Source: Halorussus salilacus | GTDB lineage: Archaea > Halobacteriota > Halobacteria > Halobacteriales > Haladaptataceae | Assembly (NCBI RefSeq): GCF_024138125.1 | Contig: NZ_CP099993.1 | Location: 2,046,001-2,110,000, forward strand | Length of the DNA stretch: 64,000 nucleotides | Direction: 5' to 3' | Shown: piece by piece, positions 51,248 to 60,600 of the stretch | How the letters are laid out: each line of letters starts with the position of its first letter | How positions within the stretch are numbered: the stretch's first letter is position 1 | Position numbers and translations under genes: made by a program | Notes under the pieces: generated by a model | Told to the model about the DNA's origin: nothing | Seen by the model: only the letters and a program-made list of their open reading frames with translations | Database searches by the model: none

Positions 51248-52171
51248 ATGACCGACGGAATCCGGCGGCGTCTCGCCAGCGCCTGCACCGAGGTCGGACT
51301 GCCGAACGCCCTCGACCGGTGGGTCGAGCCCGCGGTCGGCGACTCGCGGGCCTACTCGAAGCTCCGCTGGAGACTCGCGTCGCGGTACTACCGGGCGACC
51401 TGCGCGAACGACGTTCGGGAGTACGACGCCGCCCCCGACCCGTTCAAGCTCGAAGCGGTGGCCCCCGACGCGATACGTCGGAACACCCGGCGTCGGTATC
51501 CGGCGTGGCAGAACCGCCACGAGGACTTCGGTGCGGTCCGGGACGGCGAGTGGGACCGCCGGGAGTTCCCCGACCTCGACCCCGACTACGACGGGACGCC
51601 GCCCGAACTGTACCTCGCCGACCGCTTCGAGGAGACGACGCTCCACCGGTCGCTCGAAGCTCACTTCGAGCGCGGCGTCCCGTGGGACGACACCGAGTTC
51701 GTCTCCGAGGCCCACCGACTCCTCGAAACCCGCCGCTGCCAGCGCGTCTGGAACGGCTGTCGGTCCCCCGAGCAGTTGCGCGACCGATGTCGGTCGCTCG
51801 ACCGGCTGTACGAGACCATCCGGCGGTCGGGCTATCGCAGCCAGCGCGAACTGGTCGCCGCCGACCCGGCGGCGACCTTCCGCGACTGGATTCGAGAGGA
51901 GGTGCTGGTCGACGTCGGCCGCGACGGCGACCTGTTGCTGGTCAACGGCCGCCACCGGCTCTCGCTCGCCAGACTGCTGGGAATCGACCGGATTCCGGTG
52001 CTGTTCGTGGTCCGGCATCCCGAGTGGATGGCGCGCCGCGAGTCGGCGGCCCGAGACGGCGGGTCCTCCGACATCGGCGAGCGCCCCGGTATCGGCGAGC
52101 CCTCCCGAATCGGCGACCCCGCCGCTCGCGGCGGGGTCGCCGACCATCCCGACCTCCGAGACCTCGTCTGA
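51248..52171 (+). CDS. ParB-like domain protein of a surface-glycan locus
   Basis: 307 residues. The N-terminal 200 residues are Arg-rich and helical (RLASRYYRATCANDVREYD, PELYLADRFEETTLHRSLEA) and are unknown to me. Near 235-265, LLVNGRHRLSLARLLGIDRI resembles the GRHR helix of ParB-like nuclease/CTPase domains. The tail repeats IGE/IGD motifs and overlaps a 15-bp hairpin. I recall similar proteins beside glycosyltransferases in haloarchaea; chromosome partition is unlikely. Confidence 0.72.
   Translation: MTDGIRRRLASACTEVGLPNALDRWVEPAVGDSRAYSKLRWRLASRYYRATCANDVREYDAAPDPFKLEAVAPDAIRRNTRRRYPAWQNRHEDFGAVRDGEWDRREFPDLDPDYDGTPPELYLADRFEETTLHRSLEAHFERGVPWDDTEFVSEAHRLLETRRCQRVWNGCRSPEQLRDRCRSLDRLYETIRRSGYRSQRELVAADPAATFRDWIREEVLVDVGRDGDLLLVNGRHRLSLARLLGIDRIPVLFVVRHPEWMARRESAARDGGSSDIGERPGIGEPSRIGDPAARGGVADHPDLRDLV
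52111..52142. terminator. 15-bp perfect hairpin at the 3' end of the ParB-like gene
   Basis: Arms 52111-52125 and 52128-52142 with a TC loop, inside the last codons (residues DPAARGGVAD). It is convergent with the ABC exporter and may end both transcripts. Confidence 0.5.
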
Positions 52172-52217
52172 GTTCCGGGACCTCGCCCGACCTCCGAGAC
52201 CGTTCGGTCCCGCCGAC

Positions 52218-54011
52218 CTACTGGGTCGCGTACAGGTCGGCGTACGTCCCGTCCTCGTCGACCAGTTCGTCGTGGTCGCCCTGCTCGGTTATCCGACCGT
52301 CTTCGAGGGCGTAGATGCGGTCGGCCCCCCGGACCGTCGAGAGCCGGTGGGCGATGGCGACGATGGCGTACTCGCGGTCCATCGACTCTATCTCGCGCTG
52401 AACGTCGGCCTCGATTCGGGTGTCGAGGTCGCTGGTGGCCTCGTCGAGGACGAGCACGTCGGCGTCCTTCAGCAGGGCGCGAGCGAGCGCGATGCGCTGG
52501 CGCTGGCCGCCCGAGAGCCGGACGCCGTCGTCGCCCAGTTCCGTGTCGTAGCCCGCCGGGAGGTCGTCGAGGAACTCGGTGACCTGCGCGATTTCGCAGA
52601 CGCGGTCGATCTCGTCCCGGGAGGCGTCGCGGTTGCCGACCGTGACGTTGTACTCGACCGTCTCGTTGAAGATGAACGGGTCCTGGCGAACCACGGCGAC
52701 CCGCTCGCGCCACTCGCGGACGTCGAACTCCTCGATGGGCTCTCCGGCCGCGGTCACGCTCCCTTCGTCGGGTTCGTACAGCCGCGCGAGCAGGGCCGCG
52801 ACGGTCGATTTCCCCGCGCCCGACTGGCCGACGAACGCCACGAACTCCTCGTCGCCGACCTCGAACGACACGTCCCGGAGGACGCGCCCCTCCTCGGTCT
52901 CGTAGGCGAACGACACGTCCTCGAAGGCGACGGGCGTCGGGTCCTCGGGGACGGGCCGGGAGCCGCCGGTCGGCTCCCGGTTGCGCTTCAGTTCCGCGAT
53001 GAACGTCTGGGTCCGAACGAGGTGGGGCAGGCGACCCTCGAACTTGTAGAACCGGTAGTTCATCGAGCTGACCCGCGGGCCGAGCTGGAACATCGCGAAC
53101 AGGAACACCCCGAGTTCGCTCAGCCCCATCCCGGTGAACGTTATCGCGCCGTAGATGAGCGCGAACACCATCACCGCGGTCAGGAGATTGTAGAAGTTGT
53201 CGATGGCGGCCTCGTTGCGCCCCAGCGCGACCGACGACTCGGTGTAGGTGTCGATGTGGGTCGAGAAGCCCGAGAACAGCTCCTCGCCCATCGTGAACAG
53301 CTTCACGTCGCGGACGGCCTGTGTCCCGGCCTGCACGCTCTCCTGGATGCGCTCGTTTGCCTCCGCGACCCGGTCGCCGATGGTGTAGCCCGGTTCGAGG
53401 ACGTGTCTGAAGACGTAGGTCAGCCCGCCGAGGAACGCCGCCGAGACGAGGGTGAGCTCCCACGAGAGGTAGAGCGCTATCCCGAGGTACATCAGGCACA
53501 GCAGGAGCTGCTGGAAGAAGTCCACGAAGTCCCGGATGACCTTCCCGGCGTACTCGGCCTGAGTCACGATGGCGTTCAGCACGTCGTCCGAGCCCTCCCT
53601 GTCGAAGTACGCCACGCGGGCGTCGAGGGCGTTCCCGAACGACTCGGTCTGGAGGTGTCGCACGTAGTAGGTCTTCAGCGCGACCTGAAGCCACGACACG
53701 ACGAAACTCGACGTGAAGCGAGCGACCATCACGCCCGCGACCCCCGCGACCAGCGTGCCGATGGTGAACGGGACGCCCAGCGTCTCGTAGAGCCGGACGA
53801 ACGCCAGCGCGTAGCCGTCTGCGGTCTCGGCCGGGTCGCCGGGAGCGCGCGCGACCTCGACGATGGGGACGATGAAGCTGATACCGACTCCCTCCAGCAC
53901 CGCGGCGAAGACGCTGAAGGCGACGATGAACGCAGTCAGCGCCGGTCGATACGTCGCGACGCGGTACAGCCCGCGGAGTTTCTCACGACGAGAGATGTCC
54001 GTCTCGCGCAT
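52218..54011 (-). CDS. ABC exporter, fused membrane and ATPase domains (MsbA-like)
   Basis: 597 residues from the ATG at 54011. Six membrane helices (about 25-330) then an ATPase with Walker A GQSGAGKST, signature LSGGQRQRIALARALL, Walker B VLVLDEATSDLD and switch His in IAHRLSTV. The half-transporter works as a homodimer. Neighbouring glycosyltransferases suggest export of lipid-linked sugar. A longer upstream frame is shadow sequence. The 194-base gap to the divergent GT2 holds an 18-bp hairpin. Confidence 0.94.
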   Translation of the reverse strand: MRETDISRREKLRGLYRVATYRPALTAFIVAFSVFAAVLEGVGISFIVPIVEVARAPGDPAETADGYALAFVRLYETLGVPFTIGTLVAGVAGVMVARFTSSFVVSWLQVALKTYYVRHLQTESFGNALDARVAYFDREGSDDVLNAIVTQAEYAGKVIRDFVDFFQQLLLCLMYLGIALYLSWELTLVSAAFLGGLTYVFRHVLEPGYTIGDRVAEANERIQESVQAGTQAVRDVKLFTMGEELFSGFSTHIDTYTESSVALGRNEAAIDNFYNLLTAVMVFALIYGAITFTGMGLSELGVFLFAMFQLGPRVSSMNYRFYKFEGRLPHLVRTQTFIAELKRNREPTGGSRPVPEDPTPVAFEDVSFAYETEEGRVLRDVSFEVGDEEFVAFVGQSGAGKSTVAALLARLYEPDEGSVTAAGEPIEEFDVREWRERVAVVRQDPFIFNETVEYNVTVGNRDASRDEIDRVCEIAQVTEFLDDLPAGYDTELGDDGVRLSGGQRQRIALARALLKDADVLVLDEATSDLDTRIEADVQREIESMDREYAIVAIAHRLSTVRGADRIYALEDGRITEQGDHDELVDEDGTYADLYATQ

Positions 54012-54100
54012 TCGATACGATGGATGGGTCGGCTCGCGTATTGTTATGCCCGTCGTACTCCCGGGGTACGGGGCGGTACGCGGCGATTGGGTCCGTCCTC

Positions 54101-54138
54101 GGAGCGGTCGAGTCCCGGAGCCGGGACTCGACCGCTCC
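54101..54138. repeat. 18-bp perfect hairpin between ABC exporter and GT2
   Basis: Arms 54101-54118 and 54121-54138 with AG loop (left arm starts GGAGCGGTCGAG). Here it lies between two divergent starts, so it cannot be a simple terminator for either gene. Confidence 0.6.
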
Positions 54139-54205
54139 CCTCTCCGCGTAGGCTCCCCATTACTATGGGCGAACGCCCCGACGAACCGACAACGCCGACT
54201 CACCG

Positions 54206-55132
54206 ATGCCCACCGACCAGTCCCCGTTCGACGCCGACCGGCCGCCCCTCGTCTCGGTCGTCGTCCCCGTCTACAACGACCCCGAGGGCCTCCAAGACAC
54301 GCTCGACTCGCTCCTCGCCCAGACGTATCCCTCGACCCGGTACGAGGTCGTCGTCGTGGACAACGACTCCGAGGACGAGACGCTCGCGGTCGCACAGTCG
54401 GTCGCCACCGCCCACCCCGACCTCGTCCGGGTCGAGCGCGAGACCGACGTGCAGAGCTCCTACGCCGCGCGCAACACTGGCATCGAGGCGGCCCACGGCG
54501 ACCTCCTCGCGTTCGTCGACGCCGACGTGATTCCGGACCCCGACTGGCTGGCGACCGCAGCGTCCTCGATGGAGTCCCGCGACGCGGTCTACGCGGGGTG
54601 TCGCGTCGCGGTCGAACCCGCCGAGCCGACCCTCGCGGGGCGCTACGACGCCTACACAGGCTTCCCGGTCGAGCGCTACGTCGAGGACAACGGCTTCGCA
54701 CCGACCTGCGCGTTGCTCGTCGCCCGGTCGGTCGTCGACGACGTCGGCCCGTTCGACGAGGGCCTCGTCTCGGGCGGCGACGTGGAGTTCGGCCACCGGG
54801 TCGCCGCGTCGGGCCGGGCGCTGGACTACCTCCCCGAGGCGCGGGTCGTCCACCCCGCCCGCACGTCGCTGAAGTCGCTGCTCGACAAGCACGTCCGGGT
54901 GGGTCGGGGCATCACCCAGCGCTGGCGCAGGTACCCCGAGCGCTACGACGAGTCGCTCGCCTCGTACGTCCGGGGACTCCTCCCGAACCACCCGCTCCGG
55001 TTCCCCGGCCACTTCGACGCCGAGTGGAGTCGGCTCTCGGACGCCGAGCGCGTCGGCCTCTACGCGGTCGCCTACCTGGTCCGACTCGCCAAGACGACGG
55101 GGCGGGCGCTCGAACGCGCCCGGCCCGGGTGA
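54206..55132 (+). CDS. Glycosyltransferase family 2
   Basis: 308 residues, GT-A fold. SVVVPVYNDPEGLQDTLDSL begins the nucleotide-sugar domain; VVVVDNDSEDE, SSYAARNTGIEAAHGD and the metal-binding AFVDADVIPD follow, with GGDVEFGHRVAASG later. No membrane segment is clear, so it works at the cytoplasmic face. It probably adds a sugar to a lipid carrier or glycoprotein in this locus. Confidence 0.94.
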   Translation: MPTDQSPFDADRPPLVSVVVPVYNDPEGLQDTLDSLLAQTYPSTRYEVVVVDNDSEDETLAVAQSVATAHPDLVRVERETDVQSSYAARNTGIEAAHGDLLAFVDADVIPDPDWLATAASSMESRDAVYAGCRVAVEPAEPTLAGRYDAYTGFPVERYVEDNGFAPTCALLVARSVVDDVGPFDEGLVSGGDVEFGHRVAASGRALDYLPEARVVHPARTSLKSLLDKHVRVGRGITQRWRRYPERYDESLASYVRGLLPNHPLRFPGHFDAEWSRLSDAERVGLYAVAYLVRLAKTTGRALERARPG

Positions 55133-55165
55133 GAGAGCCGAAACGGCGGCTCGCCCGCCGGAGAC

Positions 55166-55582
55166 CTACGGCCCGACCGCCCGTACCAGCGCGCCGATTC
55201 CGAACCCCAACGTCCCGAAGACGGCGGCGGAGACGAGCCCGCCGACGAGCGCGAGTCCCGCCAGTTCCAGCGGACCCGGAGCCGAGGCGGTCACCCCGAC
55301 GCCGCCGTAGTTCAGGACGACGCCGACCGCGGCCGCGAACCCGAGTAGCCAGCTCACCGCGAGTCCCCCGTTGCGTTGCGCCTGTACGGTGATGAGCCCC
55401 ACGAGGAGGAGCGCGTAGCCCTCCCACCAGAGGAGCGGGTGGAGCGCCGGACGGTCGACGGCCGTGACGACTCCGAAGTAGCCGAACGAGACCGGCAGGA
55501 GCGCGACCCCGGCGACTGCCCACCGCTTCGTCCGTCGTCCGTCCCGGCCGAGCAGGAGGGCACGCGTGCTATCGGCGACCAT
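55166..55582 (-). CDS. Small membrane protein of the glycan locus
   Basis: 138 residues from the ATG at 55582. About four membrane helices (WAVAGVALLPVSFGYFGVV; LLWWEGYALLLVGLITVQ; VSWLLGFAAAVGVVLNY; ELAGLALVGGLVSAAVFG). I do not recognise the family. It is convergent with the GT2 gene, 34 nt apart. Confidence 0.75.
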   Translation of the reverse strand: MVADSTRALLLGRDGRRTKRWAVAGVALLPVSFGYFGVVTAVDRPALHPLLWWEGYALLLVGLITVQAQRNGGLAVSWLLGFAAAVGVVLNYGGVGVTASAPGPLELAGLALVGGLVSAAVFGTLGFGIGALVRAVGP

Positions 55583-55688
55583 AGGGGTACTCGTTCGGCT
55601 TCCGGGAAAATACCGCTGGTGAACCGATGGCCCGAGAACGGGAGTTCGACGGGGGCGCGTCAATCCGGCGCTCGCGATAGCGGGGAGG

Positions 55689-56627
55689 TCAATCGAACGC
55701 CCGCTTGAGGCGAACGGCGGCGTTGTACGTGTATCGGCCGCCCAGCGCCAGCGCGAGGTAGATGTAGGCCGTCGTGAGCAGGGGGTCGGTCCGTATCGCT
55801 CTCGCCGCGAACCGGCGGGCGTCGCGGTAGTAGCCGTTGGCGAGGCCCTCGGAGGCGATGCCACACGAGAGCCACGCCTCGAACCGGCTTTCGAGGCCGT
55901 ACTCGGCCGCGAGGTCGCTGTGCTTTTCGAGGAACAGGGGGTAGGTCACGTCGCGTTTGGGTTCGAACGAGTCGCCGATCTGGTCGTACTCGCCGACCCG
56001 CCGCACGACCAGCGGGCGCTGGACGGTGGCGAACTCGCAGTGACACGAGAGCCTGACCAGCCACTCGCGGTCCTGCCACGCCGGGAGCCGCTCGTCTGGG
56101 AGTCCGGCCTCCTCGACGACGCTCCGGCCGACCGCGATGGTCGAGAACGACCCGCCGATGCCGTCGGTCATCAGTTCGGGGGTCGCGTTCCCCTCGACGT
56201 CGGGCATCCGGGTGACCGCCTCCCGGCCGTGGTCGACGAACTGCTGGCCGACCAGCACGACCCCGACGTCGTCGCCGCGCTCGCGGAACGCCGACACCTG
56301 CGCGTCGAGCTTCTCGGGCTTCCACCGGTCGTCGTCGTCGAGGAACGCGACGATGTCGCCCTCGGCCGCCTCGATGCCGGTGTTCCGCGCGGCGTTGGCC
56401 CCGCGATTCGACTCGTGGCGCAGGCAGCGCCACCGGAGTTCCGGCGGCGCGGCCTCCGCGACGACCTCCTCGACCGGCGTCGGCGACGCGTCGTCGACCA
56501 CGACGAGTTCGACCGCCGAGTACTGCTGGGTTGCGACGCTCTCGACCGCCTCGGCGAGCATCTCCGGGCGGTCGTACGTGGGGAGGACCACGCTCACGAG
56601 TGGGTCCCCGGTCCCGTCGGTCTCCAT
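55689..56627 (-). CDS. Glycosyltransferase family 2
   Basis: 312 residues. SVVLPTYDRPEMLAEAVESV, VVVDDASPTPVEE, NRGANAARNTGIEAAEGD and the metal motif AFLDDDDRWKPEKLD are GT2 motifs. The C-terminal part (FEAWLSCGIASEGLANGYYR, ARRFAARAIRTDPLLTTAYI) is a helical tail seen in S-layer glycan transferases of haloarchaea. It is likely part of an N-glycan or exopolysaccharide pathway with the genes to its left. Confidence 0.93.
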   Translation of the reverse strand: METDGTGDPLVSVVLPTYDRPEMLAEAVESVATQQYSAVELVVVDDASPTPVEEVVAEAAPPELRWRCLRHESNRGANAARNTGIEAAEGDIVAFLDDDDRWKPEKLDAQVSAFRERGDDVGVVLVGQQFVDHGREAVTRMPDVEGNATPELMTDGIGGSFSTIAVGRSVVEEAGLPDERLPAWQDREWLVRLSCHCEFATVQRPLVVRRVGEYDQIGDSFEPKRDVTYPLFLEKHSDLAAEYGLESRFEAWLSCGIASEGLANGYYRDARRFAARAIRTDPLLTTAYIYLALALGGRYTYNAAVRLKRAFD

Positions 56628-56768
56628 GCTCGTACGATTCGATTATCTCGTGTTTGTTATGTTCCGGATACTGGTGTGTCAGGCGTCGGATACCCGGAAA
56701 TCAGGTCGCGATTATCCGACGCCGACCGGGCCGACCGACGACCGGTCGACGCCGACCGGCGCGGCGGC

Positions 56769-56801
56769 GCGGGCGCGTGCCGCGACGCGGCACGCGCCCG
56801 C
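56769..56801. repeat. 15-bp perfect hairpin with GAC loop between GT2 and nirK
   Basis: Arms 56769-56783 and 56787-56801 (left arm GCGGGCGCGTGCCGC). It lies about 70 nt after the nirK stop, separating the surface and denitrification loci; flanking DNA repeats GACGCCGACCGG. Confidence 0.6.
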
Positions 56802-56873
56802 GTCGGTGAGGCCCGGCGTCGGGGCCGACCGTACGGGCCTCACCTGCTGGAATCGAGGTCGGCCGTCCGGGAA

Positions 56874-57944
56874 TCACTCGCCGGGTTCGGGGTCGAACAC
56901 CTCGGGGTTCTCCTCGCCCTCGGCCGCCACGACCGCCATACAGCCCTTCCGGGCGACCCGGCTCAGCGCGTGGTCGACCAGCTTGTAGGGGCCGGGCACC
57001 TCGAAGCCCATCGTGGCGACGGTCGTGCTGCCCGGCGCGACCGGCTTGGTCTGGATGTGGGTCTGCGGGTCGCTCGACAGCGACCCCTCGGGCCAGAGTT
57101 CCTCGAAGACGTTGCCGATGGGGTGGAAGTTGCTGGTGAGGTTCGGCCCGCCCGTGACGAAGTACACCCGCGCGGTGTCGCCGGTCTCGACGCCCATCGC
57201 GCCGTAGCCGTCGGGGGTGATGGCGTACTTCTCGGCGTTCATCACGACGTAGCTCGGCTCCTCGCGGGCCATCGCCGACATGTCGAAGCCGTGGTGGCCC
57301 TCCTCGCCCGCGCGCTTGTCGGTGTACAGTTCGTGCTGGCCGAGGTAGAGCTCGTGGTCGACCTCGGGGAGGCCGTCCTCCGGCTCGACGAGGATGATGC
57401 CGAACATCCCCGCCGAGATGTGCATGTCCATGTTCGGGACCGCGCAGTGGTAGATGTACGCGCCGGGGTAGGTCGCCTTGAACTTCAGGCGCGCGGTCTC
57501 GCCCGGCGCGGTCATCGTCGCCTCCGCGCCGCCGCCCGGCCCGGCCGCGGCGTGGAAGTCGACGTTGTGGGGCAGGTCGTTCTCCGTGGGGTTCTCGAAC
57601 GTGAGGTTCACGGTGTCGCCCTTCCGGACCCGGATGAACGGTCCGGGGGCCTGCCCGTTGTAGGTCATGTAGTCGAAGGTGACGCCGTCTTCTACCTCCG
57701 CGGTCACCTCCTCCGCCCGGAGGGTCACGTCGACCTCCGCGGGTTCGCTACGGTCGATGGGGTCGGGGATGTCGGTCGGGTCGGCCGCGACGCGGTCGGC
57801 GTCGGTTTCGGTGTCGGTCTCCTCGGTCGTCTGGGTGGTCGTGTCGGTCGCGCTCGGCGCGCTCTGGCCCGCACAGCCCGCGAGCGAGGCCGCGCCGCCG
57901 ATTCCGAGGCCCTGCAGGACGATCCGCCGGGAAGTCGCTGGCAT
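56874..57944 (-). CDS. nirK: Copper nitrite reductase NirK
   Basis: 356 residues. Tat/lipoprotein-type start (SRRIVLQGLGIGG, then LAGC). Copper ligands in the two cupredoxin domains: LPHNVDFHAA (His126, His131), YIYHCAVPNMDMHISAGM (His166, Cys167, His175, Met180) and the late type-2 His in NFHPIGNVF. It reduces nitrite to NO outside the membrane. A CGAAC-N2-GTTCG palindrome lies 80 nt upstream of its ATG. The NO reductase gene is next on the same strand. Confidence 0.97.
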   Translation of the reverse strand: MPATSRRIVLQGLGIGGAASLAGCAGQSAPSATDTTTQTTEETDTETDADRVAADPTDIPDPIDRSEPAEVDVTLRAEEVTAEVEDGVTFDYMTYNGQAPGPFIRVRKGDTVNLTFENPTENDLPHNVDFHAAAGPGGGAEATMTAPGETARLKFKATYPGAYIYHCAVPNMDMHISAGMFGIILVEPEDGLPEVDHELYLGQHELYTDKRAGEEGHHGFDMSAMAREEPSYVVMNAEKYAITPDGYGAMGVETGDTARVYFVTGGPNLTSNFHPIGNVFEELWPEGSLSSDPQTHIQTKPVAPGSTTVATMGFEVPGPYKLVDHALSRVARKGCMAVVAAEGEENPEVFDPEPGE

Positions 57945-58024
57945 TGGTGGTCACCTCACAGTTGCAGATAGGGGACCGATACCCTTCAACCGAGATTACG
58001 ATTCTCGGGCGTCAGGAACGCTGA

Positions 58025-58036
58025 CGAACACGTTCG
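58025..58036 (-). promoter_or_regulatory. Palindrome CGAACACGTTCG upstream of nirK
   Basis: 12-bp exact palindrome, 80 nt before the nirK ATG and upstream of a weak TATA (minus-strand AATCGTAATCTC, about 57991-58002). An activator position. One of six matches to CGAAC-N2-GTTCG in the window. Confidence 0.7.
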
Positions 58037-58130
58037 CGCCGTTCTCGGAATCCGGGAATCGGCGGGGGACCGCGCCGCACACGTTCGGCCGGAAACCACC
58101 CTCGGCCGGAAAATCAGTCGGGACCGCGGC

Positions 58131-60431
58131 TCAGTCGTCGCCGTCCGACACCGACCGGGTCGCCGCGGGGAACTCCTCGTCGGCGGGCGCGTCCGAGGGC
58201 GTGGTCTCGCGGCGCGCCAGCACCTTCTTGACCACGTCGTAGCCGAAGATGGCGGTTCCGACGATGACCAGCGTGTCGCCCGGCATCCGCAGCCAGAACA
58301 GCAACTGGACCAGTTCGCCCTCGTAGAACGCGAGGCTCCGGGCGGCGTCGTAGGTCTGGGTGAACGCGACCTCCAGCTGGAGGAAGCCGACCGGGAGCAG
58401 CGAGAGGCCGACCATCAGCGCGAGCCCGACGTTCCACGTCCAGAACGCCCACCGGAGGTTGCGCTCGCTCCACTTGGTCTCGGGCACCGCGATGCGTAGC
58501 ATGTAGGTCACCATGCCGAGCGCGAGGAAGCCGAACGCGCCGAACATCGCGGCGTGGGCGTGGGCCACCGTGAGGTAGGTGCCGTGCTCGAAGTAGTTGA
58601 TGATGGGGAGGTTGATGAAGAATCCCAGAACCCCCGCCCCGACGAAGTTCCAGATGCCGCTGGCGACGATGAACATGAACGCGAGCGTGTAGGGGAACGA
58701 CTCCCCGCCGTCGGCCATCGCGCGGTACTGGCCGATGGCCTCGTAGAGGATGAAGACGAGGGGGATGAGTTCGAGCGTCGAGAACGCGCTCCCGATGGGA
58801 ATCCACATGTCGGGCTGGCCGACCCACCAGTAGTGGTGGGAGACGCCGATGACGCCCGTGCCCATCACCAGCAGGGCCTGGACCATGACGGCCTTCTCGG
58901 CCGAGCGCTTCTCTAGGAGGTTCATGCTGACCAGCGTGACGCCGACCAGCGCGACGATGAAGAACTCGAAGGCCCCCTCGACCCACATGTGGACGACCCA
59001 CCACCGCCAGAACTCGGTGACGACGATGTTGGTCTGGGGGGTGTAGAGGAAGCCCGCGGTGAACAGCAGGGCGATGGAGCCGCCCGCGTACAGGATCATG
59101 TGCGCGAGGCCGTACCGCGGTTCGCGGTCGAGCAGGGGCTTGAGACCCCGCGCGGTCAGGCCAGCCCACGCGAGGAAGCCCACGAGAATGCCGACCTGCC
59201 AGAGGCGGCCGATTTCGAGGTACTCCAGCCCCTCGTTGCCCAGAATCCACCAGAGTGCGCCGTCGAGGTAGCCGTTCGCGCCGAACCAGATGCCCGCGAG
59301 GCCGCCGACCACGATGACGACCAGCGCGCCCAGCAGGATGTCGACGTACGTGCCCTGTTTCTTCGGCTCGCGCCCGGTGAGCAGGGGCGGGAGGAACAGT
59401 CCCGCGCCGAGCCACAGCGTGGCTATCCAGAGGATGCCGAGGTCGATGTGCCACGTCTTGGCGATGGCGAACGGCAACAGCGAGAGGAAGTCGATGCCCA
59501 GCATCTCCCCGAGGCCGAAGAACGCGTCGCGCTCGACGTAGTAGTGAGCGAGCAGTCCCCCGAGCAGGACCTGCGCGAGGAACAGCCCCGCGCCCACCAC
59601 CACGAACCGGAGCGCGGCGGCCTGTCCGGGGAAGAGGCTCACCTCGCTCGGCCGGGGGACGGTGACGCCCTCGGTCTCGGGCTCGTCGAGTTCGATGGAC
59701 TTGTAGAGCCACACCCCGGCTCCGGCCCCCGCCACCAGCAGGACCATGGCGATGACGCTCCACGTCATCGCCGCGCCGGTGGCCTCGTTACCCGCCGCGG
59801 GGTGGTAGGGCCAGTCGTTGGTGTACGAGTGGTCGCCGTCGGGCCGGTCGGTGTGGGAGAACCACGCGGTCCAGAGCGCGAAGTCGGCGAACTCGCGGGC
59901 CTCCTCGTCGCTGGCTATCATGTCGGCGGGGACGCCCCGCTCGGGGCTCCCCTCGTGGTAGCGCTCGACGTACTCCTCGCGGACCTGCTCGTGGGCGTAC
60001 GCCTCGGCGGCGGAGTACTCGATGCGGTCGCCAGCCTCGCCGTCGCCGAGGTCGGCCTTCACGGCCACGTCGACCGACGCGCGCTCGCCGTCGTCGAGCG
60101 CGCCGTACTCCTCGCCGTACTGCTCGCGGGCGTAGTAGTCGCGCATGTGCTCGACTTTCAGGTCGAGCGCGTCGGCGGTGTAGTCCTCGCCGTAGTACGC
60201 GCCGTTACCCAGAATCGAGCCGTGGTTCATCAGGCCGTTCGACTGGAAGCTCGTCTTCCCGTCCCGGACCTGCTCTGCGGTGACCATCGTGTCGCCGTCG
60301 GGACCGACGACTTCCTGGGGAATCGGCGGGGCCTCCTGATAGGAGTACCACGCGCCGACGCCCATCACCGCCAGATTCAGGACGAATACGATGGCGAGTA
60401 TCTTCGCGAGCGTGCTACGTCTCACTTTCAT
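58131..60431 (-). CDS. norB: Quinol-dependent nitric oxide reductase (qNOR)
   Basis: 766 residues from the ATG at 60431. First helix ILAIVFVLNLAVMGVGAWY, then an external region (about 35-225) fused as in single-subunit qNOR, then 12 membrane helices with haem and metal histidines in IAKTWHIDLGILWIATL, EFWRWWVVHMWVEGAFEF, VIGVSHHYWWVGQPDMW and VAHAHAAMFGAFGF. It reduces NO to N2O with quinol electrons. Its promoter carries the palindrome at 60499 and, further upstream, six 30-bp repeats. Confidence 0.97.
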   Translation of the reverse strand: MKVRRSTLAKILAIVFVLNLAVMGVGAWYSYQEAPPIPQEVVGPDGDTMVTAEQVRDGKTSFQSNGLMNHGSILGNGAYYGEDYTADALDLKVEHMRDYYAREQYGEEYGALDDGERASVDVAVKADLGDGEAGDRIEYSAAEAYAHEQVREEYVERYHEGSPERGVPADMIASDEEAREFADFALWTAWFSHTDRPDGDHSYTNDWPYHPAAGNEATGAAMTWSVIAMVLLVAGAGAGVWLYKSIELDEPETEGVTVPRPSEVSLFPGQAAALRFVVVGAGLFLAQVLLGGLLAHYYVERDAFFGLGEMLGIDFLSLLPFAIAKTWHIDLGILWIATLWLGAGLFLPPLLTGREPKKQGTYVDILLGALVVIVVGGLAGIWFGANGYLDGALWWILGNEGLEYLEIGRLWQVGILVGFLAWAGLTARGLKPLLDREPRYGLAHMILYAGGSIALLFTAGFLYTPQTNIVVTEFWRWWVVHMWVEGAFEFFIVALVGVTLVSMNLLEKRSAEKAVMVQALLVMGTGVIGVSHHYWWVGQPDMWIPIGSAFSTLELIPLVFILYEAIGQYRAMADGGESFPYTLAFMFIVASGIWNFVGAGVLGFFINLPIINYFEHGTYLTVAHAHAAMFGAFGFLALGMVTYMLRIAVPETKWSERNLRWAFWTWNVGLALMVGLSLLPVGFLQLEVAFTQTYDAARSLAFYEGELVQLLFWLRMPGDTLVIVGTAIFGYDVVKKVLARRETTPSDAPADEEFPAATRSVSDGDD

Positions 60432-60498
60432 ACACGAGTACGTCGTCCAGCGTGGTCCATTTAACGGGGGTCCGGTTCCCGACCCCCGGGAACGTGTC

Positions 60499-60510
60499 CG
60501 AACATGTTCG
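60499..60510 (-). promoter_or_regulatory. Palindrome CGAACATGTTCG upstream of the qNOR gene
   Basis: Exact 12-bp palindrome 67 nt before the qNOR ATG; a TATA-like minus-strand GTTAAATGG lies between (about 60457-60465). Activator-type position. Confidence 0.7.
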
Positions 60511-60600
60511 AAGCGCGGTCGGGACCGCCCCGGTGTCGGTCTTCGCCGGGACGCGACGCCGCGGCGTCGCGTCCCGGCGCTGGGATGGGCGACGACGAAA

